Assembly: GCA_900316975.1 (NCBI GenBank)
Contig: ONFA01000010.1
Span: 1-59,244, forward strand
DNA from: an uncultured Prevotellaceae bacterium
Lineage (GTDB): Bacteria; Bacteroidota; Bacteroidia; Bacteroidales; Bacteroidaceae
DNA: 59,244 nt
Direction of reading: 5' to 3'
Under the pieces are notes generated by a model. The model had not been told where the DNA came from. It saw nothing but the letters and a program-made list of their open reading frames with translations, and ran no database searches. Every line of letters begins with the position of its first letter. The first letter of the stretch is position 1. Below are positions 32,211 to 39,332 of this stretch, piece by piece. The translations under genes were made by a program, and so were the position numbers.

Positions 32211-33382
32211 AAAAAGAAGAACAGACCCTCCCCTCACCCTCCCTAAATGGAGGGAGTAGTATCTCTGCTAATCAGGATGCTAACGAACAAAGTAACCACT
32301 CCCTCCCTGTAGGGAGGGTGAGGGGTGGGTCTGCCTTACTTGGTATGACATTGGAAGAGTTGCAGGACGTGTGCCTGCAACTCTCTATGCCTAAATTCAC
32401 GGCTAAGCAGATGGCGCAATGGATTTATGGCAAACATGTGCATACCATCGACGAAATGACCAACCTCTCAAAAGCAAACCGCGAGAAGTTGGATTCGTTG
32501 TATTCTGTGGGGTGCATGGCTCCTGTGGAGACACAGAAGAGTAAGGATGGCACGGTGAAGTACCTCTTCCCCACGGAAAGCGGGAAGTTTGTGGAGACCG
32601 TCTATATTCCAGAAGGTGATCGCGCCACGCTGTGTGTGAGTTGCCAGGTGGGTTGCAAGATGAACTGCCTCTTCTGCCAAACAGGCAAACAGGGTTGGCA
32701 GGGAAACCTGACGGTGAGGGACATCCTGAACCAAATCTACACCGTTGACCAACTCATTGCCGAAGAGGGTAAGACGCCACTGACCAACATCGTCTATATG
32801 GGACAAGGGGAACCGCTCGACAATCTTGACAATGTGCTGAAATCAACAACGATTCTCACGGCTGATTACGGTTGGGCATGGAGCCCGCACCGCATCACCA
32901 TCTCGACGGTGGGATTAAAGAGCCACATGCGACGACTGCTCGATGAGAGCGAATGTCACATTGCAGTGTCACTCCACTCCCCCATTCATGAACAGCGTCT
33001 GCAACTGATGCCAGCAGAGAAGCAATTTCCCATTGCCGACATCGTTGCCCTGTTGCGAGAATATGATTGGAGTCATCAACGACGTATCACCTTTGAATAC
33101 ACGATGTTTGGCGGCACCAACGATTCTCCGCTACACGCGAAAGAGTTGACCAAACTGCTGAAAGAACTATTCTGCCGAGTGAACCTCATCCGCTGGCATC
33201 GAGTGCCTGATGTGCCCTTGAAGGAGGTGGAGATGGACACGATGGAGCATTTCAGAGACTATCTCTGCAACCACGGCATTCCCACGACCATTCGTGCTTC
33301 GAGAGGACAAGACATCTGGGCTGCATGTGGATTACTCTCAACCAGCCCACGCGCTGGGCGATTCATTCCATCCGAGCAGTAA
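32204..33382 (+). CDS. rlmN: 23S rRNA (adenine2503-C2) / tRNA methyltransferase RlmN
   Basis: RlmN is a radical SAM enzyme that methylates C2 of A2503 in 23S rRNA and A37 in some tRNAs. CxxxCxxC is at C151, C155 and C158 ([15 protein letters not shown]), and the methyl-carrying C-terminal cysteine is C375 (AACGLL). Counting from 32204, the first 47 residues are encoded by a GC-rich repeat (32223-32332) and include [12 protein letters not shown]. The natural start is probably the ATG at 32345 (MTLEELQDV). The C terminus after CGLLS ([13 protein letters not shown]) comes from a CAGCCCATG hairpin repeat. Both ends are thus repeat-modified while the catalytic core is intact. Confidence 0.95.
   Translation: MVKKEEQTLPSPSLNGGSSISANQDANEQSNHSLPVGRVRGGSALLGMTLEELQDVCLQLSMPKFTAKQMAQWIYGKHVHTIDEMTNLSKANREKLDSLYSVGCMAPVETQKSKDGTVKYLFPTESGKFVETVYIPEGDRATLCVSCQVGCKMNCLFCQTGKQGWQGNLTVRDILNQIYTVDQLIAEEGKTPLTNIVYMGQGEPLDNLDNVLKSTTILTADYGWAWSPHRITISTVGLKSHMRRLLDESECHIAVSLHSPIHEQRLQLMPAEKQFPIADIVALLREYDWSHQRRITFEYTMFGGTNDSPLHAKELTKLLKELFCRVNLIRWHRVPDVPLKEVEMDTMEHFRDYLCNHGIPTTIRASRGQDIWAACGLLSTSPRAGRFIPSEQ
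32223..32332. repeat. GC-rich MITE-like element, second full copy
   Basis: The element starts AGACCCTCCCC and ends with the inverted end GGGTGGGTCT. Read on the minus strand it aligns along its length with the element at 3987-4109, including the centre (GTGGTTACTTTGTTCG..., GCAGAGATACT), but lacks about 12 bases in the centre. It lies at the 5' end of rlmN, between the glyA stop and the ATG at 32345. Confidence 0.88.
33342..33368 (+). repeat. CAGCCCATGCGCTGGGCG hairpin repeat, copy 3
   Basis: CCAGCCCACGCGCTGGGCGA followed by TTCATTC. It is inside the last codons of rlmN, read there as SPRAGRF. Confidence 0.75.
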
Positions 33383-33409
33383 AAAACAAACGACAAATTG
33401 TAAACCGAT

Positions 33410-34459
33410 ATGAAATTCCGAATTATCGCTATACTTTTAGTTGCAGCGTGCATCTTCTCCGCCTGTGACAACCCGACAAAAAACGGACGTCGTCGCAGAA
33501 GTGCCAGTTTGCTCACCCCTGTATCTTCTGGCAACCCCTATGAGGTGATGGTGGTGGCGGATGACAGCATTTGGGAGGGTTATGCAGGTAGGGCGTTGCA
33601 GACGATTCTTGACAAACCTTTGGCAGGATTGCCACAAAAAGAACCTCAGTTCCATAAGAGCCACATCACAGAGTCTCATTACGACAAAATCACCAATCTG
33701 TTCCGCAACATCTTCCGCATCGAAATCAGCAACGAATACACGAAGGCAAAGATGACAGTGGAGAAAGATGTACACTCCACGCCACAGATGATTCTCACGC
33801 TCCATGCCCCCAATCAGGTGGAGGCGTCGGTCTATATCACAGAACATTCCAAAGGCATCGAGGGACTCATCACCAGCGAGGAGATCAACCGCATGGCAAA
33901 TGACCTCTACTTCCAGCACAACATCAAGTTTGCAGAAAAAGTGAAAGAGATGTTCGACTGCGAGTTCTACATTCCTTTCGACATCAAGAAGATGAAGGTG
34001 GGTGAGGATTTCATCTGGGCAAGCGATGACGGGCTTTCCTCCATCCAGAACATCTGCATCTACTCCCTACCCTATGTGAGCGAGAAGATGTTCACCAAAG
34101 GACCTTACATTGCACTTCGCGACACCATCATGAAACGAAACATCCCTGGTGGAAAGGCAGGTCAGTGGATGCAAACCAACGCAGAGTTTGTGAAAACCAA
34201 AAACATCAGCGTGAACGGCAAATTTGCCATGGAGGCACGTGGATTGTGGGAGATGCGAAACGATGCCATGGGTGGTCCCTTCGTCAGTCATTCCCGACTG
34301 GACGAAAAGAACAATCGCGTCATTGTGGTTGAGGGCTTTGTGTATGCACCCGACAAGATGAAGCGCACAATGATTCGCAGGCTCGAAGCAGCCTTATACA
34401 CGTTAGAAACTCCAAGTGAAGAAGAAAACATAAAAGAAGAAGAAAATGGAAAGAATTAA
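33410..34459 (+). CDS. DUF4837 family lipoprotein
   Basis: The 349-residue protein has a lipoprotein signal (IFSACDNP, Cys 19) and an Arg-rich stretch after it (GRRRRSAS). The central part reads like DUF4837: GNPYEVMVVADDSIWEG, an alternating helix-sheet region, and NGKFAMEARGLWEMRNDAMGGPFVS with FVYAPDKMKRTMIRRLEAALYTLE at the end. Members occur in Bacteroidota and may sit at the periplasmic face of a membrane; the role is unknown. The pdxA start overlaps its end by 14 bases, so it is co-translated with it. Confidence 0.82.
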   Translation: MKFRIIAILLVAACIFSACDNPTKNGRRRRSASLLTPVSSGNPYEVMVVADDSIWEGYAGRALQTILDKPLAGLPQKEPQFHKSHITESHYDKITNLFRNIFRIEISNEYTKAKMTVEKDVHSTPQMILTLHAPNQVEASVYITEHSKGIEGLITSEEINRMANDLYFQHNIKFAEKVKEMFDCEFYIPFDIKKMKVGEDFIWASDDGLSSIQNICIYSLPYVSEKMFTKGPYIALRDTIMKRNIPGGKAGQWMQTNAEFVKTKNISVNGKFAMEARGLWEMRNDAMGGPFVSHSRLDEKNNRVIVVEGFVYAPDKMKRTMIRRLEAALYTLETPSEEENIKEEENGKN

Positions 34460-35534
34460 AATCGGTATCACGCAAGGCGACATCAACGGCATCGGCTACG
34501 AACTGATACTCAATACTTTTGAGACAGAGGAGATGACCTCCATCTGCACACCTGTCATTTATGGTTCCCCGAAGGTGGCGACCTACCACCGCAAGACCCT
34601 TGGTTGTGAAACCAACTTCCAAGTGGTTGAATCAGCAGAGGCAGCAAAGGATGGTCACCTCAACATGATCAACTGCTTTGGCGAAGACGAACAGAAGATT
34701 GAAATCGGACAAGCCACTGAAGAAGCGGGCAAGGCTGCCCTCATCTCTTTGGATAAGGCACTGACAGACTTGAAAGACGGGAAGATTGACGCTTTGGTCA
34801 CCTCGCCCCTCAACAACGCTTGTATCAAATTAGACAATGGCACGACCTTCCAAGGTCAGACTTCCTACATTGAGGAGACCATGGGAGAAGGCAAAAAAGC
34901 ACTGAAAATATTCATTGCCAACAATCTGCGCATCGCATTGGCAACTGACAAGATTCCTGTATCGGAGATTCCTGGACACATCAACAAAGAGACCCTTGCA
35001 GAACGTCTTGTCACCTTGCACAACACCCTGAAGCGCGATTTCTTCATCGACAACCCACGTATTGCCGTGCTGGCACTCAATCCACATGCCGACGGACAGG
35101 AAGAGCAGGAAATCATCATTCCAGTCATTGACGAACTGTTCAAGCGCGGAGTACGATGTGTGGGACCATATCCTGCTGATGAATTTTTCGGAACAGGTAA
35201 CCACAAGCATTTCGATGCGGTTCTTGCCATGTACTACGATCAAGGTGTGTCAGCATTCAAGTCTCTTGCACTCAACGAAGGCGTCAACTACACAGCAGGT
35301 CTATCAGTGCTTCGCACCGCACCAGCCATCGGAGTGTGCTACGACATTGCAGGAAAGAACATGGTGGAAGACGAGCAGCCTTTCCGTGAAGCCATCTACG
35401 CTGCTGTCGATGCCGTGCGCAACCGTTCACGTTTTGACCAAGAACGCACCAATCCCCTACAAAAGCAATATGTAGCAAAACGTGACGACTCCGACAAACT
35501 GAAACTCGACCAAGTGACAGAAGAGGATAATTAA
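34446..35534 (+). CDS. pdxA: 4-hydroxythreonine-4-phosphate dehydrogenase PdxA
   Basis: PdxA oxidises 4-phosphohydroxy-L-threonine in the DXP-dependent vitamin B6 pathway. The 362-residue protein begins KIGITQGDINGIGYELIL, and has VTSPLNNACI, GQTSYIEE and GPYPADEFFGTGNHKHFDAVLAMYYDQG, with metal-binding His residues in GHINKETL and NPHADG. It overlaps the DUF4837 gene by 14 bases, and the CAGCCCATG repeat (35536-35559) follows its stop at once. Placement with membrane genes looks fortuitous rather than pathway-linked. Confidence 0.95.
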   Translation: MERIKIGITQGDINGIGYELILNTFETEEMTSICTPVIYGSPKVATYHRKTLGCETNFQVVESAEAAKDGHLNMINCFGEDEQKIEIGQATEEAGKAALISLDKALTDLKDGKIDALVTSPLNNACIKLDNGTTFQGQTSYIEETMGEGKKALKIFIANNLRIALATDKIPVSEIPGHINKETLAERLVTLHNTLKRDFFIDNPRIAVLALNPHADGQEEQEIIIPVIDELFKRGVRCVGPYPADEFFGTGNHKHFDAVLAMYYDQGVSAFKSLALNEGVNYTAGLSVLRTAPAIGVCYDIAGKNMVEDEQPFREAIYAAVDAVRNRSRFDQERTNPLQKQYVAKRDDSDKLKLDQVTEEDN

Positions 35535-35535
35535 T

Positions 35536-35559
35536 CAGCCCATGCGCTGGGCGATTTTC
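35536..35559 (+). repeat. CAGCCCATGCGCTGGGCG hairpin repeat, copy 4
   Basis: CAGCCCATGCGCTGGGCGAT followed by TTTC, one base after the pdxA TAA and 20 bases before the next ATG. It is an exact match to the consensus and can fold into a short hairpin (GCCCA/TGGGC). Confidence 0.8.
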
Positions 35560-35579
35560 GCCATTCAGTAAGATGTAAG

Positions 35580-36632
35580 ATGAAGAGTACCACCCGCAAC
35601 ATCTTCTTTGCATTTGGACTCATCGCTGTCATCGTGATGCTGTTCACATTCAAGGTGTCGTTTGCTCAACTCTGGGCAGACATTTGTCATGCAGGCTATT
35701 GGCTCATTGCCATTTTGGGGTTATGGATTTTCCTCTACATCATGAATGCCTGTACATGGCGCATCATCATCAGAGGTTCGGGTGATTGCCCTATCCCCTT
35801 CTGGAAGATTCTGAAACTCACCATCACGGGATTTGCGCTCAACTATGCAACTCCGGCTGGACTCATGGGGGGTGAACCCTACAAAATCATGGAACTGAAG
35901 CCGTATATCGGCACACAACGAGCCACCTCCAGTGTGTTACTCTTTGCCATGATGCACATCTTCGCCCACTTCTGGTTCTGGACAAGCAGCATTGCAGTCT
36001 ATCTGATGCTGGCATCATTGGGCATCCTTCCCATGAATGCAGGTATGGGCATTGTGCTGCTCTTCATGCTCTGTTTCTGTAGTGGTGGCATATACCTCTT
36101 CATACGGGGCTATAAGAATGGGATGGTCGTCAAACTCATCCGCCTTGTCGGACATATCCCAGGCTGCAAGAATTGGGCAAGACGGTTCAGAGAGAATCAT
36201 CAAGAAGACCTTCAAAAGATAGATCAGCAGATTTCAGAACTCCAGTCACAAAACCAACGTAGTTTCTATGCCAGTTTCGCCCTCGAATATGTGGGAAGAG
36301 TGCTCCAGAGTCTTGAAATCTACTTCATGCTCCTGCTTTTCGATGCAGGAACGGGTGGCGGGTTGACCTTCGTTTTTGCATTTCTCATCCTCTCTTTCAC
36401 AAGCCTCTTCGCCAACCTCCTCTTTTTTCTGCCCCTCCAATTGGGCGGTCGCGAAGGAGGCTTTGCCATGTCAGTTGCCCAAATGGGCATGACAGCCGAC
36501 ATCGGCATGTTCATCAGCATCATTTGCCGAGTGCGCGAACTCTTTTGGACAGCCATCGGCTTATTGCTCATGAAAATCGGGAACAGCACCACCCCATCTG
36601 AAAACAAAAACGACATCAATCAAAATAGATAA
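35580..36632 (+). CDS. Flippase-like integral membrane protein (UPF0104 / MprF-type transmembrane domain)
   Basis: The 350-residue protein has eight to nine predicted membrane segments, beginning IFFAFGLIAVIVMLFTFKV and with GLMGGEPYKIMELK (about 95-108) between segments 3 and 4. FALEYVGRVLQSLEIYF and a C-terminal AIGLLLMKIGN complete the lysylphosphatidylglycerol-synthase-TM pattern. Proteins with this domain move lipids across the inner membrane or form part of glycolipid assembly. The next gene begins 8 bases later, so it belongs to the same unit. The direct substrate is unknown. Confidence 0.82.
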   Translation: MKSTTRNIFFAFGLIAVIVMLFTFKVSFAQLWADICHAGYWLIAILGLWIFLYIMNACTWRIIIRGSGDCPIPFWKILKLTITGFALNYATPAGLMGGEPYKIMELKPYIGTQRATSSVLLFAMMHIFAHFWFWTSSIAVYLMLASLGILPMNAGMGIVLLFMLCFCSGGIYLFIRGYKNGMVVKLIRLVGHIPGCKNWARRFRENHQEDLQKIDQQISELQSQNQRSFYASFALEYVGRVLQSLEIYFMLLLFDAGTGGGLTFVFAFLILSFTSLFANLLFFLPLQLGGREGGFAMSVAQMGMTADIGMFISIICRVRELFWTAIGLLLMKIGNSTTPSENKNDINQNR

Positions 36633-36640
36633 GACACGAT

Positions 36641-37507
36641 ATGAGAATATTAGGTATCAGCAGAGGTATTGATTATTCGCCCAATCTGGTGGGCGATGAT
36701 GCAGCCATCTTCACGGCTGTGATAGATGAATTGAGACACCTTGGACATGAAGTCATCACCATCCGCGAAGAAGAAATGAGAAAGCAAGACTACTCCTCGT
36801 TTGACAGAGTGATGACAATGGCAAGAAATAGAGCAACTCTCACGGACATGATGGAAACCATGCTGACAGAATATAAGGACGAAGAGCTGAAAAAGTTTTT
36901 CAATCCCCTGAGAGGATCACTCGCCTGCATGAGCAAAACGGAAGTGGCAATGGAAATGGTCACGGCAGGCACCCCGCAACCCCAATTCCGTGTCGGTTTC
37001 AAAAGGGAACTCATGCCTAAAAGCGACAAGATGAAAGATGACTTCACCCTGCCATTCTGGATGAAAAATGGCCAAGGTCCTTCAACCATGCCTATCGACA
37101 CGATCTATTGCGAGACAGAGCAAGATATTGAGGAGGCTCTGAACACATTTAGCGATTTGTGCATCGACTTTTGGTTGGTGCAAGAGCACAAAGTCGGCGA
37201 CCTCATCAAGTTCTACGGTGTGGAGGGCACCAATTTCTTCCATTGGCAATATGCCAGCAAGGGACACTCCAAATTCGGGCATGAGAAAATCAACGGAAAA
37301 GAAAAAGGGTATGCTTTTGACCCTAACAAAGTTCACCGACTTGCCGAAAAATTGGCGAAAAAGATGCAAGTGCCCATCTATGGCGGCGATGCCGTCATAG
37401 ACGAGAAAGGCAAAATCTGGTTTATCGACTTCAACGATTTCCCCAGTTTCTCCTCCTGCCGCGATCAGGCAGCAAGGGCCATCGCCGAAAGAGTGATTCT
37501 GGGGTGA
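36641..37507 (+). CDS. ATP-grasp-like protein of unknown substrate
   Basis: The 288-residue protein begins RILGISRGIDYSPNLVGDDAAIF, with a pre-ATP-grasp-like domain. The C-terminal half shows the ATP-grasp lid and metal site: FWLVQEHKVGDLIKFYGV (about 184-201) and the DAVIDEKGKIWFIDFNDFPSFSSCRDQA region (about 250-278), where the acidic residues of IDFND bind magnesium. ATP-grasp enzymes ligate carboxyl groups to amines or thiols through acylphosphates. Nothing shows the substrate. Its position between the flippase-like gene and a CDP-alcohol phosphotransferase suggests lipid or envelope biosynthesis. Confidence 0.75.
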   Translation: MRILGISRGIDYSPNLVGDDAAIFTAVIDELRHLGHEVITIREEEMRKQDYSSFDRVMTMARNRATLTDMMETMLTEYKDEELKKFFNPLRGSLACMSKTEVAMEMVTAGTPQPQFRVGFKRELMPKSDKMKDDFTLPFWMKNGQGPSTMPIDTIYCETEQDIEEALNTFSDLCIDFWLVQEHKVGDLIKFYGVEGTNFFHWQYASKGHSKFGHEKINGKEKGYAFDPNKVHRLAEKLAKKMQVPIYGGDAVIDEKGKIWFIDFNDFPSFSSCRDQAARAIAERVILG

Positions 37508-37594
<87 letters not shown>

Positions 37595-38587
37595 ATGAAA
37601 GAGCAGATACAACAGACATACAAGTCGAATGATACCGAAGAGTGGCTCGATGTAGTATGGACACGTCCCATCGGCTATCAGTGGGCACGTTTCTTCGATG
37701 CGCTGAACGTGCATCCCAACACCGTGACCATCCTCTCCATGTTCATTGGAGTTGCATCTGCCTTCTTCTTCGCACATGGCAGTTACCGCACTGAAGGCAC
37801 TGAAGGACTCATCTACAACATCATCGGTGTCCTCCTCTTGGCATGGGCGAACTTCTATGACAGTGCCGACGGACAACTGGCACGTATGACTGGCAAGAAG
37901 ACGCAACTCGGACGCATCCTTGATGGAGCAGCGGGTGATGTATGGTTCTTTGCCATCTACCATGCAGTCGTCTTCCGTTTCTACTTTCATCACGACCTCG
38001 AATTTCAGTGGTTGGGCATAGAAGACAACGGACGAAACACCCTCATAGCCACCTTGGTCATTTATGCCTTATCGTGGTTCTCTGGAATCGTGTGCCACGC
38101 CCATCAGTGCGGACTCTCCGACTACTATCGGCAGATACACCTCTTCTTCCTGAAAGGAAAAGCAGGCAGCGAACTCGACAACTCCATTCAGCAAAAGCAA
38201 ATCTACGAGGAAACTCCATGGAAGGGAAACCTAATCTACAAACTCTTCCTGCTCACCTATATCAACTACACACGCAATCAGGAAAAGCAGACGCCCCAAT
38301 TCCAACTCCTCAAGCAAAAACTGAAGGAGAAATATGGCGACACGGAGAATATACCCCAAACCTTTCGCGATGAGTTCAGAAGGCTTAGCCTCCCCTTGAT
38401 GAAATGGGCGAACATCCTCACATTCAACACCCGTGCCATCACCCTCTACATAACTTTTTTGCTCGATTTCCCATGGCTCTACCTGCTCATGGAAATTGTC
38501 GTGTTCACAGGACTATATCTCTATATGCGCCACACCCATGAGGGCTTCTGTCAAAAACTAAATGCCCAAATTGTAAATGGCAAATGA
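37595..38587 (+). CDS. CDP-alcohol phosphotransferase family protein
   Basis: The 330-residue membrane protein has the CDP-alcohol phosphotransferase signature at about residues 89-115: DSADGQLARMTGKKTQLGRI in part, then LDGAAGD. This family swaps CMP of a CDP-alcohol for a second alcohol, making phospholipids. In the usual motif D1xxD2GxxAR(x8)GxxxD3xxxD4, three residues separate D3 and D4. Here there are four (D-GAAG-D). It is also longer than typical 200-residue enzymes, with a soluble insert at about 185-275. It is cotranscribed with ATP-grasp and HAD genes. The substrate pair is unknown. Confidence 0.85.
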   Translation: MKEQIQQTYKSNDTEEWLDVVWTRPIGYQWARFFDALNVHPNTVTILSMFIGVASAFFFAHGSYRTEGTEGLIYNIIGVLLLAWANFYDSADGQLARMTGKKTQLGRILDGAAGDVWFFAIYHAVVFRFYFHHDLEFQWLGIEDNGRNTLIATLVIYALSWFSGIVCHAHQCGLSDYYRQIHLFFLKGKAGSELDNSIQQKQIYEETPWKGNLIYKLFLLTYINYTRNQEKQTPQFQLLKQKLKEKYGDTENIPQTFRDEFRRLSLPLMKWANILTFNTRAITLYITFLLDFPWLYLLMEIVVFTGLYLYMRHTHEGFCQKLNAQIVNGK

Positions 38588-38591
38588 TTAA

Positions 38592-39332
38592 ATGGTAAAT
38601 AGAATTCAGGCAATCATATTCGACTACGGAGGCACCATAGACACTAACGCTCTCCATTGGAGTGAAGTGCTGTGGGAAGGCTATCGACACACGAACATTC
38701 CTGTCAGCAAGGAAGAGTTCCGACAGAGTTATGTCTTCGCCGAACGTGCCTTGGCAAAACATCCCTACATTCAGCCTGAACATAACTTCCTCGACCTTCT
38801 CACCATCAAATGCGACCTCGAAACCCAAGACCTCGTCAATAGAGGCGTTTGGTTGGTGAGTGATACGGAACGGAAAATTCAAAGTGATGCCGTGGCAAAC
38901 TATTGTTATCAATATGTGCTGAATGTGCTTGAAGTGAGCCGTCCCGTCATCGCCACGTTGGCAGAGAAATACCCCCTCGTGCTGGTCAGCAATTTCTACG
39001 GCAACATCGAGACCATCCTGAAAGACTTCCATCTTGAATACTTCCAGCACATCGTGGAAAGCGCCGTTGTGGGCGTTCGCAAACCCGACCCCCAAATTTT
39101 CCAGTTAGGTGTCGATGCCTTAAGAGAAATCATGGGAAAGACAGCGGAAGAATTGCCTGCCCATGACATCCTCGTGGTAGGCGACAGTTACTCCAAAGAC
39201 ATTCTCCCTGCCACCAAAATCGGATGCCAGACAGTGTGGCTCAAAGGCATCGGATGGGACAATGAAACAGTAGATGAAACCGTGCCCACACACATCATCC
39301 GCCACATAAAAGACTTACCCGAAGTAATATGA
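38592..39332 (+). CDS. HAD-superfamily hydrolase
   Basis: The 246-residue protein shows HAD motif I as FDYGGTI (nucleophile D near residue 10), motif II LVSNF, motif III lysine in VGVRKPDPQIF and motif IV VVGDSYSKDI. The second aspartate of the usual DxDxT is a glycine here, so the general acid normally used by phosphatases is missing. It may still be a hydrolase of the haloacid-type subclass. It follows the CDP-alcohol phosphotransferase by 4 bases, and its stop overlaps the DUF5686 start (ATGA, 39329-39332). A phosphatase step after the CDP transfer is a natural hypothesis. Confidence 0.8.
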   Translation: MVNRIQAIIFDYGGTIDTNALHWSEVLWEGYRHTNIPVSKEEFRQSYVFAERALAKHPYIQPEHNFLDLLTIKCDLETQDLVNRGVWLVSDTERKIQSDAVANYCYQYVLNVLEVSRPVIATLAEKYPLVLVSNFYGNIETILKDFHLEYFQHIVESAVVGVRKPDPQIFQLGVDALREIMGKTAEELPAHDILVVGDSYSKDILPATKIGCQTVWLKGIGWDNETVDETVPTHIIRHIKDLPEVI

